Counted from the first letter of the stretch, positions 49,948 through 57,563 are shown. The stretch is DNA of 60,019 nt from an uncultured Oleispira sp. (GCA_913061415.1 CAJXUD010000017.1:1-60019), one strand, 5' to 3'. Made by a program: numbers and translations. The notes: generated by a model not told the origin, from the letters alone.

Positions 49948-51240
49948 ATGAATGAACAGTTAAACCGTGCGTATTGGATGCTAGCAGATACAGAGCTTCC
50001 TATTGCAAAAGACCTAACTTATAAAAGCTCTTTTGAAGCTCATTTTAAGCATGGTTTATTGTTTAATGAAAAATTAATGATTTCGGACGCCCAGGCGGTC
50101 AATTGTGTTAATTTCCGAACTTTAGTTAATGAAAATACAGAATTCAAACAACTAATGTCAAAAGATCTCTTATCAATTGCTGTCAGAGATCCACTAGGTA
50201 CATCTAAATGTGACAGGCTTACTCAAGTAAGAGATGCATTTCAAAAAGAAAATAAACGTAATATGGCACAGGAAGAATTTCTAACAGATATAGATTTAGA
50301 CTACGTGAACGAAAACTGTGAAATCATTCCATATACTTACTCTTCATTACGAGAAAACTATACAGAAAATATATTTGAAATATTTAAAGGTGAAAATGCG
50401 CATCAAGTGTTTGGGAGTGATATTCAAAAATTGCTCATTGAACGACTATTAATTGAGTCTGAACGTGATCATGGACTAGGAAGAGTTTTCCTGCATAAAA
50501 ACTTTGAATCCGATTTGCGCAAAGCCGGTAAGCATGAAGTATGGAGCAAACACAAGAATGACATTATTAGATTTTCCGATGCACCTTATGTGACAGGTAT
50601 TTCTAAAGTACTTAATACAAACCCTATATACTCTCCTCTTCACCAAAGCAGCTTTGAGCTAGCGTACCCTAAAAAACCACAAATCATAGAAAAGGAATCT
50701 GCAATTGAAATAGCGACAAATTTAAATTTGAGTAGTTATGAGGCAGCGTTATCAAAGTTAATGCCTGAAGATATTTTATTCCTTAGAGATAGCTTTGAAT
50801 TTAAAGAATATCAGAAAAAAATTAATTATGGCGTATCGAATGAAAATTCACTCGATAATACATTAGATGCATTAATTGCATATCAAAACCTTATTGATCA
50901 ATATATTATAAAGCGTCATCTGGGATTAAAAACATCTAAACAGTTTAAAGGTAAAAGATTTTTAGAGCCTATGAGAAAAATCTCCCAAGAAGGTGGAGTT
51001 TTTTCACTTGGCCTAGCACTAACTGATGCTATTTCTGGAGGTGCTCTTTCTATAGCTAATTTTTTTGTGAGTGAGTTTATCGATCGCCAATCAACACTAA
51101 CTGAACAAAAAATGACCCGAGAGAAATATAAGCTACAGACAGCTATAGAGCATTCTGAATACAGTAGTAAAATTAAAGCACAACACCTTACCAAAGGTGA
51201 TGCAAACGAAACTATTTATACATCATTAGATAAATTTTGA
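49948..51240 (+). CDS. Large hypothetical protein in the array
   Basis: A 430-residue protein starting 30 bp after attC 4 (AAGGAAGGG upstream). It is largely helical and charged, with no signal peptide. A mildly hydrophobic stretch (FSLGLALTDAISGGALSIANFF) sits near residues 351-372. Local text such as NCVNFRTLVNENTEFKQLMS does not match any family I know. It is far longer than other cassette genes, and no attC follows. Its tail overlaps the tail of the opposite-strand NUDIX gene by 25 bp. A defence role is possible but only a guess. Confidence 0.7.
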   Translation: MNEQLNRAYWMLADTELPIAKDLTYKSSFEAHFKHGLLFNEKLMISDAQAVNCVNFRTLVNENTEFKQLMSKDLLSIAVRDPLGTSKCDRLTQVRDAFQKENKRNMAQEEFLTDIDLDYVNENCEIIPYTYSSLRENYTENIFEIFKGENAHQVFGSDIQKLLIERLLIESERDHGLGRVFLHKNFESDLRKAGKHEVWSKHKNDIIRFSDAPYVTGISKVLNTNPIYSPLHQSSFELAYPKKPQIIEKESAIEIATNLNLSSYEAALSKLMPEDILFLRDSFEFKEYQKKINYGVSNENSLDNTLDALIAYQNLIDQYIIKRHLGLKTSKQFKGKRFLEPMRKISQEGGVFSLGLALTDAISGGALSIANFFVSEFIDRQSTLTEQKMTREKYKLQTAIEHSEYSSKIKAQHLTKGDANETIYTSLDKF

Positions 51241-51767
51241 GCAATAAAAAACATGGTCATTGGGTCGGTAATTTCACTACTCAATAATAGCTCTTGTAAT
51301 TCTTCTACCTCAAAGAAACGAACATCAGCGATAGCTTCTTTGTTCTCTTGATTTATTACAGACGTTGCAGCATCAATTTCTACGTTGAAAATATAAGCTT
51401 GTGATTGTTTTTCTTTAATCGCTTTATAAAGTTCCCAATTTTTTCCTATACAACCAGCTTCTTCGAAAAGTTCTTTTTTAGCACACTCTAAAGGAGTTAA
51501 TTCTATTTCTCCAAACCCTTTTGGTATTTCCCATGACCAAGCTCTATTTTCATGCCTGAAGTTTTTAACTAGTAGTAACCTTCCAGCTAAATCTTTACCG
51601 AATACCATAACACCATATGGAGAGTTCCAAAGAAAACGAAGATACTTGCCTTGATTACCTGACGGGAAGATAACGTCATCGTTGTAGAGTGTTGCATATT
51701 CATTCTCGAACACGATGTGTTCTTGAACTATTTCTATCTCACCTTTTTTATGATTACCCTTGTTCAT
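51216..51767 (-). CDS. NUDIX hydrolase (ADP-ribose pyrophosphatase-like)
   Basis: A 183-residue protein from ATG 51767, chosen because AAGAAAG lies upstream and a 28-residue N-terminal extension would be unlike the family. The NUDIX box reads GFGEIELTPLECAKKELFEE followed by AGC; Glu of the KELFEE core are present. The usual Arg is Lys and the first-helix Glu is Leu, so the box is slightly degenerate. PYGVMVFGKDLAGRLLLVKNFRH precedes it. It likely hydrolyses a nucleoside diphosphate derivative. It is on the opposite strand to the cassettes. Confidence 0.82.
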   Translation of the reverse strand: MNKGNHKKGEIEIVQEHIVFENEYATLYNDDVIFPSGNQGKYLRFLWNSPYGVMVFGKDLAGRLLLVKNFRHENRAWSWEIPKGFGEIELTPLECAKKELFEEAGCIGKNWELYKAIKEKQSQAYIFNVEIDAATSVINQENKEAIADVRFFEVEELQELLLSSEITDPMTMFFIAQNLSNDV

Positions 51768-51813
51768 TAAATTTCTTTCTTGAGTGACTAGGTAGTTGTA
51801 TGATGGCATATAA

Positions 51814-51916
51814 CAATTACAAAGGACAGTGAAATTAAAAAGGACCGTCACTCTAATTTCTTAATTAAAAAGGACAGTCAATTACAAAGGACAGTCACTC
51901 TAATTTCTAATTAAGA
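51814..51916. repeat. Direct repeats with GGACAGTC units beside the Y1 transposase gene
   Basis: CAATTACAAAGGACAGT occurs exactly at 51814-51830 and 51879-51895. GTCACTCTAATTTCT occurs at 51847-51861 and 51894-51908. Four GGAC[A/C]GT cores lie in ~75 bp, in AATTAA-rich DNA. The block is 3' of the transposase gene and may be its recognition or end sequence. Confidence 0.7.
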
Positions 51917-52089
51917 TAATTGAATCAGGATTGGTGTTATATTGATTCACTATATTATTTTTATGCTTTAGCTATAAAATATTTGAATAATTTCTTGATG
52001 AAGATCGTAAAAAATAAGATTTTAAGAATGCTAGGCAGGATGAATCACACTGGGTAGTGATTTTTATTGGAGTATAAAGTGACGTGATT

Positions 52090-53085
52090 TTAGCCAAGTA
52101 AGGCTTTGCAGTTTTTAATGCCGGGTCGTCGCTTACGATCAAGTAGGGCGACTGCCGTATCCATCAAGGTAGGGTTGCCCACTAAATCTTTAAACGTTTT
52201 TTCAAAGCTGGTTGTCATTTTTAACCAACTTTCAGGTTCAATACCTAATCTCTGTAAAATAGGCGGTTGATGCTTTTCAATATAGCCCCGTTTGTCTTCA
52301 CGAATGACACGCCCAGTCATTTCAACTAATTCTAAATAATCCGTTAGCTTAAACGGTAAACCTTGCGGCATGTCTTGTCGAGGGTTACCAACAAAAGGCA
52401 TGAGTGATTTTTCTTGCTGATTTGGGTGGTTGGGGGAGTGTGCCGTTTTTGCTTTCTTTGCTCTAGCTTTGAACGATGTATGCTCTGATTGTTCGGGTGT
52501 TTTTGCCATCTTGGCACGAACTGGGTTTAAGTCTACATAGGCTAGACACGCGGCGAGTGCCTTTTCATCTAGTAGGGCTTGAGATTTAAAACGACCTTCC
52601 CAGAAGCGGCCCGTACAGTTGTCTTCATAATTGGCTTGGTGAGAGATGAATTCATTTAATCGCCGCATAAACCAGCTAATATCCATCAAGCGCTCACGCC
52701 ACTTTTCTACAAACTCGGTAAGTTTTATCAGTTCGGATTCAGAAAAGTTCGGATCGGTTAAATACCGTTGACTCAAAGGGTTGCCTTTATAAAGCGTATG
52801 CCACTTTTCAATCACATCATCAAGTGACCAGTTGTCAGCTTTTTCTTTGTTGATATGTAGCACCACGTGATAATGATTCGACATAACCGCATAGGCTGCC
52901 ACATCAATTGCAAATACTTGTGCTTGCTTGAGTATTTCTTCTTCAAGCCAAGTTCTTCGGTGCTCGTAACTTTGCTTGGTTGTGAAATCAACGCCACACA
53001 AATACGCCTTACGCACACAGCGAGATACGCAGTGGTAGTAAGGTGTGGCTTCAAGGCATATTTGTTGTGAGCGTGCTTTTGTCAT
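52090..53085 (-). CDS. REP-associated tyrosine (Y1) transposase
   Basis: A 331-residue HUH-type transposase of the IS200-like/RAYT group. The metal-binding HUH pair is H71-x-H73 in MSNHYHVVLHIN. The nucleophile is probably Tyr183 in LAYVDLNPVRAKM, a RAYT hallmark. N-terminal text YYHCVSRCVRKAYLCG is typical of the group. A C-terminal ~120 residue extension lacks a motif I know. It probably cuts and joins single-stranded hairpin DNA. It interrupts a cassette array and is flanked on its 3' side by GGACAGTC repeats. Confidence 0.9.
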   Translation of the reverse strand: MTKARSQQICLEATPYYHCVSRCVRKAYLCGVDFTTKQSYEHRRTWLEEEILKQAQVFAIDVAAYAVMSNHYHVVLHINKEKADNWSLDDVIEKWHTLYKGNPLSQRYLTDPNFSESELIKLTEFVEKWRERLMDISWFMRRLNEFISHQANYEDNCTGRFWEGRFKSQALLDEKALAACLAYVDLNPVRAKMAKTPEQSEHTSFKARAKKAKTAHSPNHPNQQEKSLMPFVGNPRQDMPQGLPFKLTDYLELVEMTGRVIREDKRGYIEKHQPPILQRLGIEPESWLKMTTSFEKTFKDLVGNPTLMDTAVALLDRKRRPGIKNCKALLG

Positions 53086-53151
53086 ATTTTTATAATGTGT
53101 AATTTCATATATTTCAATTTGAAACCATTAAAAACAAAAGTGGAATAGGCC

Positions 53152-53355
53152 TTGTTCCTTAGAAAAGAGAGAAGGGCGTTTACGGTCTCGTTAATTCGAC
53201 TTATGATGAGTGTCCTTGTAGATTTACATCCTGCGAGCGACTCATATATAGCACAAGTATCAATGGAAGTTCTTCCTGCATTGGCTAGTAGCTTCTTTGT
53301 AGTTGGGGTATTAGCATTCATAAAAGAAGTAAGAGCGATTAAAAAAAATGCATAA
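53152..53355 (+). CDS. Small membrane protein or 5'-truncated cassette gene
   Basis: An up to 67-residue reading frame that opens at TTG 53152 or at ATG 53203. The C-terminal part has a membrane helix (EVLPALASSFFVVGVLAFIK) followed by basic residues. Its TAA stop is embedded in the next attC start GCATAAC, as for other cassette genes. The lack of a good start and ribosome site suggests that the 5' end was lost when the transposase unit arrived. Confidence 0.45.
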   Translation: MFLRKERRAFTVSLIRLMMSVLVDLHPASDSYIAQVSMEVLPALASSFFVVGVLAFIKEVRAIKKNA

Positions 53356-53424
53356 CAAAGCCAGCCAATTCGCCAGCAAGCTGGCTGGACTCGTTTCACT
53401 CGCCTCTGCTGGCAGGCGTTGAGG
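53350..53424 (+). repeat. attC site 5 (75 bp), interrupted at its core by an IS
   Basis: GCATAAC to GTTGAGG; the body is nearly identical to attC 3. The last four bases GAGG are already the IS left end. The original core was probably GTTATGA, as found on the other side of the IS at 55263. Confidence 0.85.
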
Positions 53425-55262
53425 CTGTAGAAAAACCTTATTTTCACGCCATTATTTGATAAAATACCACCTCTCTTGCAGAGGTGAATGATGCCTAAAT
53501 TTATCCCCTATAATTACGATCAAACTTCTATGGTCGTCATAAACTATAAAGATCAATTGCAGCCAGGAACATTTGAGCACGCAGTTCACTTTTTAATAGA
53601 TACCAAGCTCGATCTTTCAATATTTTATCCTAAGTTTAAAAATAACGATGGCGGTCGCCCTGCATATGATCCCGCTATTCTGCTAAAAATAATTCTGTTT
53701 GCTTACTCAAAAGGCATTACCTCCAGCCGTGAAATTCAGTGGTGCTGTGAAACCAATATTATTTTCAAAGCACTCTCTTGCGATACGGTTCCTCACTTTA
53801 CGACGATAGCGGCTTTTGTAAGTAGTCACGCAGAAGAGGTAGAAGCGCTATTTGAGCAACTGCTTTTAATCTGTCAAGAACAAGGTCTGTTAGGCAATGA
53901 ACTGTTTGCCATTGATGGTTGTAAAATGTCGTCGAACTCTGCAAAAGAATGGTCTGGAACATTAAAAGAACTAGAAGAAAAGCGCGCGAAGATTAAACGC
54001 TTAATTGGCCATCATGTCAGTGAGCATAAGAAAATCGATGGCAGTGATACGCTGGATGAACAGCGTAAGTTAAGGGCAGAGCAAGCAATTGAAACTTTAA
54101 ATAAAGCACACGATAAGATTGATGATTTCCTAAAGATGCAACCCCAAGGCCTATTTTAGCTCCTGCAAAATAGGCATTAAGGCCATCCATGGCCCGCAGA
54201 TGTGCAAGGAAAATGGCCAAAAGAAGTAAAGAGTAACGTCACAGATAATCAGTCTGGAAAAATGACGACGAGTAAAGGAGCGATACAAGGTTACAACGGT
54301 GTCGCTACTGTGGATAAAAAACATCAAATAGTTATTGATGCTCAGGCTTTCGGAGAAGGCCAAGAACACCACACTTTAAAGCCTGTTTTGGATAAAGTGA
54401 AAGGTAGGTATGAGCGTTTAGGTATTAGTGAAAATATATTTTCAGAAGATGTGATTGTTACTGCCGACACAGGTTTTGCGAATGAAGCGAATATGAAATA
54501 CCTGCATGAAGATAATATTAATGCTTACATTCCAGATAATAAATTTCGTAGTCGAGATCCTAAGTTTATAAATCAAAAAGAGAAATACGGTAAGCGCCAT
54601 CAGAATGAAAAAAAGAAAGGCAGTGTTCGCAATGTTATACCTTCAAGTGAGTTTAAGTTTGATCCAATTAAACTCACCTGTGTTTGTCCTTCTGGAGAAA
54701 CGATAAGTCATATTGGGAATAGGGTTGATCAAGCAGGCATAGCCAAAGCATTCTTTAATGGCCGTTTATTGCAGTGCAGAAACTGTGATTTAAAAGCTAA
54801 GTGTATGCAAAATCCAGCATCAGCGGATCACAGAAAAGGCAGTGGTAGGCAGGTATCATTTACTCTCGACCATAAACGTAAGCCTACTTTTACTGACTGG
54901 ATGAAGCATCGCGTTGATAGTCCGTACGGGAAACAGATTTACAGCCATGGAATGTCGGTAGTCGAACCCGTATTTGCAAATATTGGCACGAATAAAAGAC
55001 TGAATCGCTTCAGCTTGCGTGGGAAAAAGAAAGTTGAAGCACAATGGCAACTGTATTGTATGGTTCATAATATCGAGAAGTTAGCGAACTATGGGCAATT
55101 AACAGCCTAATAGAGCTGCATAGAATGAGTTGTAAGCATTTTTATCATTATCGTGATGAATTGAGTTGCAAGTTACGTAATATCTGGCAAATTAGTGCGT
55201 AAATAAATTTAGAAAGAAGGCGTAAGGGATGGCTGTCTTAAATCAGGTTTTCCTACAGCCTC
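53421..55262. mobile_element. IS1182-like insertion sequence in an attC core
   Basis: Ends are 18-bp inverted repeats: GAGGCTGTAGAAAAACCT at 53421-53438 and its complement at 55245-55262, 17 of 18 matching. Total length is 1842 bp, with one transposase frame that is broken. GTT stands directly outside both ends (53418-53420 and 55263-55265), consistent with a 3-bp target duplication at the attC core. Joining the flanks restores ...GGCGTTATGAGG. Confidence 0.85.
53488..55110 (+). pseudogene. IS1182 family transposase, interrupted
   Basis: The two halves (53488-54159 and 54181-55110) are in the same frame. The first has the N-terminal IS1182 domain (YNYDQTSMVVINYKDQLQPG; GGRPAYDPAILLKIILFAYS) and the first catalytic Asp in FAIDGCKMSSN. 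The second has GAIQGYNGVATVDKKHQIVI, VTADTGFANEANM and the C-terminal Cys-rich DDE_Tnp_1_6 part (CRNCDLKAKC). TAG at 54157 and TAA at 54178 separate them. Both stops lie in a 33-bp insertion with a GGCC duplication. The element is probably immobile alone. Confidence 0.85.
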
Positions 55263-55281
55263 GTTATGAGGTATTCATGAA

Positions 55282-55722
55282 ATGAAATTTAGGCTTATCA
55301 CAGATAATGACATTAGAAATTGTGCACAGCTATTTTCTCATGTTTTTTCAACAGAACCTTGGAATGAACCTTGGACAGAAGAAAATGCTTTCAAAAGATT
55401 GAATCATTTCTTCGAATCTAAGGGCTTTGTAGGTGTTTTACTTGAGAGTGAAGATCTTATGGGGTTTGCTCTAGGTAATGTTGAACCTTTTCACTTCGGA
55501 GATCTGTTTTACCTTCGAGAGATGTGTATAGATACTAAAATGCAAGGCTCAGGTCATGGTCATAAATTACTTGAAAGTCTAGAAGAAAATTTAAAGAATA
55601 TGAATGTAAATAACATCTATTTGACTACTGATATAGAAATTCCAGCATCTAAGTTTTACAAAAAAAACGGATTCAATTTCAAGGATACAATGGGGTTCTA
55701 TGCTAAGCGTATCAATTCATAA
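55282..55722 (+). CDS. GNAT acetyltransferase, aminoglycoside 6'-acetyltransferase-like
   Basis: A 146-residue single GNAT domain. FSTEPWNEPWTEENAFKRL near the start and YLREMCIDTKMQGSGHGHKL (acetyl-CoA loop QGSGHG) recall the AAC(6')-type cassettes. FYKKNGFNFKDTMGFYAKR closes the fold. Substrate is not proven. The gene starts 17 bp after the restored attC core, and its TAA stop lies within the next attC (TCATAAC), so it is a normal cassette. Confidence 0.82.
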   Translation: MKFRLITDNDIRNCAQLFSHVFSTEPWNEPWTEENAFKRLNHFFESKGFVGVLLESEDLMGFALGNVEPFHFGDLFYLREMCIDTKMQGSGHGHKLLESLEENLKNMNVNNIYLTTDIEIPASKFYKKNGFNFKDTMGFYAKRINS

Positions 55723-55822
55723 CAAGGTGCGGCAAACTGATCTCCGTTTACGGTCACCTTTTGTGCAAAAAAAACGCACAAAAAGTGCCAGTAATCTTCG
55801 GCTGTTGTGCACGGCGTTAAGA
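55717..55822 (+). repeat. attC site 6 (106 bp)
   Basis: TCATAAC to GTTAAGA. The arms GTGC...GTGCAAAAAAAACGCAC and CACGGC give nested stems, including TTGTGC / GCACAA. It is longer than sites 1-5, near the size of Vibrio-type repeats. Confidence 0.72.
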
Positions 55823-55835
55823 GCTAAGGATAGCC

Positions 55836-56159
55836 ATGCAAGAATTTGATTCGATTCCTGAGATCGTATTTTGGGTTTCAAATATAGGAGTGATAACTCT
55901 TAGTATTATTTTCTATTTCATTGTTAAAAGTCGACTAGTAAAGTTTAGCTTGATGCTAGGAATGCTGGGCTTTCACTTTATTATTTTTCCAATAATATTT
56001 TTTGGCTGTAAGGTAACTGTATTCGATGAGGTATTTTGTAGAGAGGGTTGGTGGTTGTTTGTATTAATACCTCCAGTTCAGTTTTGTATTGGGATATTGT
56101 CTCTTGTAGTATTACAGTTAATGCAGCGAAATCGACTGGCACTTAACAAACCAATGTAG
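55836..56159 (+). CDS. Cassette: small membrane protein
   Basis: A 107-residue protein with three predicted helices: IVFWVSNIGVITLSIIFYFI, FSLMLGMLGFHFIIFPIIFF and FVLIPPVQFCIGILSLVVL. Loops are short, and two Cys lie between helices 2 and 3 (GCK; FCREGWW). AAGGATAG upstream is a ribosome site. The 3' end runs through the attC start, with ACTTAAC encoding Leu-Asn. Family not recognised. Confidence 0.68.
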   Translation: MQEFDSIPEIVFWVSNIGVITLSIIFYFIVKSRLVKFSLMLGMLGFHFIIFPIIFFGCKVTVFDEVFCREGWWLFVLIPPVQFCIGILSLVVLQLMQRNRLALNKPM

Positions 56160-56238
56160 ATCGTGCGGAAACCGCACAGGAAAAATTAACGGCGGCTTCG
56201 CCGCTAACAAAAAAATACCTCTAATTGGGGCGTTAAAT
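56141..56238 (+). repeat. attC site 7 (98 bp)
   Basis: ACTTAAC (exact RYYYAAC) to GTTAAAT (exact GTTRRRY). Inside are GTGCGGAAACCGCAC and GGCGGCTTCGCCGC palindromes. The next gene's ATG overlaps the end (GTTAAATG). Confidence 0.8.
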
Positions 56239-56584
56239 GGTAAGCATGACTGAAAAACTGGGAAGAATATTTGGAATTACGCATTTATCTTTTGTTGCGA
56301 TTCTGGGTTACCTTATTGCGACAAGTAACGATGGTGAAAGTGGTATGGCGTGGTTCATTTTTGCAATTGTAGACTTTCCAATTTCATTTTTACTAATGCC
56401 GCTAAATGAACTTATAGGACTAATTGAATGTCCAGCACCTATAGGTAGTAATGGTAATTATTTACCACTAAGTGATTATAAGCAATTTTGGTTGCCAGCA
56501 TCATTCTTTGGTGTGGTGGGGTCAATTTGGTGGTACTACATGCCAGCTGTAGTGAAGTACTGTTTAGGTCTTCCGTGGAAATGA
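56237..56584 (+). CDS. Cassette: small membrane protein
   Basis: A 115-residue protein with about three or four helices (LSFVAILGYLIATS; AWFIFAIVDFPISFLLMPL; LPASFFGVVGSIWWYYM). The ATG overlaps the attC 7 core; a second ATG four codons later could also be used. No ribosome site is clear at the first. attC 8 follows. Family not recognised. Confidence 0.65.
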   Translation: MVSMTEKLGRIFGITHLSFVAILGYLIATSNDGESGMAWFIFAIVDFPISFLLMPLNELIGLIECPAPIGSNGNYLPLSDYKQFWLPASFFGVVGSIWWYYMPAVVKYCLGLPWK

Positions 56585-56594
56585 GGGCTAAACC

Positions 56595-56708
56595 ATCTAA
56601 CAAGTTTGTGAACGACCGCCCAATAAAAGGGTCATTGGGTTGGACCTCCATAAGTTGTCGCGAAAAAGCTGCGTCAACTTATTCCGGACCGTTACAGAAG
56701 CGTTGAGG
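56595..56708 (+). repeat. attC site 8 (114 bp)
   Basis: ATCTAAC (exact RYYYAAC) to GTTGAGG. The stem includes GGTCATTGGGTTGGACCTCC... paired with ...GGACC, and AAGTTGTCGCGAAAAAGCTGCGTCAACTT as an inner imperfect hairpin. It is the longest site. Confidence 0.72.
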
Positions 56709-57146
56709 CTGTACCGGTACTTGTGGGCTTTCGTTGTAACCGCAATCCTATTGACTCTTGCTGCTATTTTCACAAGAGGCATTGAGTTTATTGTCAAAGA
56801 CCCGTATGCACTTATTGGCCTGATTTTGATATTTGGTGTCGGTTATTGCTTTAGCCTATATAGAGAAAGGGGCCTTACTTCAATGGTGGTTATTAAAACG
56901 GACGGTCTGGAAATTCACAAGTTCAAGTCAGTTTCTCTTGTTCGTTTCGAAGAGATAGAGCATCGAGAGATACTAAATTACAAGAATTCAAAAAACAGCT
57001 TTGCTATACCAGAAATATTCTTAAAATATTTAGCGGGTGTTTCTTACCATATTCCGATTAATATCAAAAATTACACGCAAATAGAGCAGGCGCTGTCTGC
57101 TCATGGAATATCATACAGTGGTATCACTCATGAGGAGTTGAGATGA
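56703..57146 (+). CDS. Cassette: two-helix membrane protein with soluble C-domain
   Basis: A 147-residue protein if TTG 56703, inside the attC 8 core, is the start. Two helices (LWAFVVTAILLTLAAIF; LIGLILIFGVGYCFSL) are followed by ~85 residues of beta-rich sequence (VVIKTDGLEIHKFKSVSLVR; FEEIEHREI) that read like a bacterial PH-type or YcxB-like domain. Upstream TTG/GTG starts would run back through the attC. The stop overlaps the next start (ATGA), so the two genes are coupled. Confidence 0.6.
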   Translation: MRLYRYLWAFVVTAILLTLAAIFTRGIEFIVKDPYALIGLILIFGVGYCFSLYRERGLTSMVVIKTDGLEIHKFKSVSLVRFEEIEHREILNYKNSKNSFAIPEIFLKYLAGVSYHIPINIKNYTQIEQALSAHGISYSGITHEELR

Positions 57147-57493
57147 ATTTCGAAGGAATGACTGAGCAAGAAATACTTGATATAGCCAATCCGATCATGG
57201 ATAACCTGATGGACGCATCAACAAGTATTGATCATGAGCGACATGTTAGAGACTTCAATAAGAGAATGTTGAAGATCGTCACAAAAGAGTATCTAAATGG
57301 GGTTTGTGTGATGTATCAGGCAGAGAAAGGGTTCTTCGCACAAAGAGAGCCGGTTGCTGTTTTCAGGAGACCTGAATCTGCGGCGATCGTGTGGAAACAA
57401 TATTATACAAAAGCTCCAGGTGAGCATGTCGCAGAAATGATTTTGGTCTATGAAGATGGTCGTTATTTAGTAGATCATGTAATGGTGTTTTAA
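57143..57493 (+). CDS. Cassette: small cytosolic partner protein
   Basis: A 116-residue protein coupled to the membrane gene upstream by an ATGA overlap. Helical N-terminal half (EQEILDIANPIMDNLMDAST), then beta strands (EPVAVFRRPESAAIVWKQYY; EMILVYEDGRYLVDHVMVF). The pattern is like a small NTF2/SnoaL-type fold, but that is a guess. The pair fills one cassette and ends at a broken attC. Confidence 0.6.
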   Translation: MNFEGMTEQEILDIANPIMDNLMDASTSIDHERHVRDFNKRMLKIVTKEYLNGVCVMYQAEKGFFAQREPVAVFRRPESAAIVWKQYYTKAPGEHVAEMILVYEDGRYLVDHVMVF

Positions 57494-57497
57494 ACCG

Positions 57498-57532
57498 TGC
57501 TAACAAGGCCCAGCAATATCGTTTGCTGCGCT
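57498..57532 (+). repeat. Truncated attC, right end of the array
   Basis: TGCTAAC followed by AAGGCCCAGCAATATCG and TTTGCTG resembles the left half of an attC, including a CAGCAA / TTTGCTG stem. No GTTRRRY end follows. It marks the last cassette boundary that I can see. Confidence 0.5.
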
Positions 57533-57563
57533 CTATAATGTAATAATTCAACAAGGAGTGAAT

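Noticed and set aside
52043-52062. AATCAC / GTGATT hairpin as a REP element of the Y1 transposase.
   Set aside because: Only 6 bp of stem and a single copy seen; it may simply be a weak terminator.
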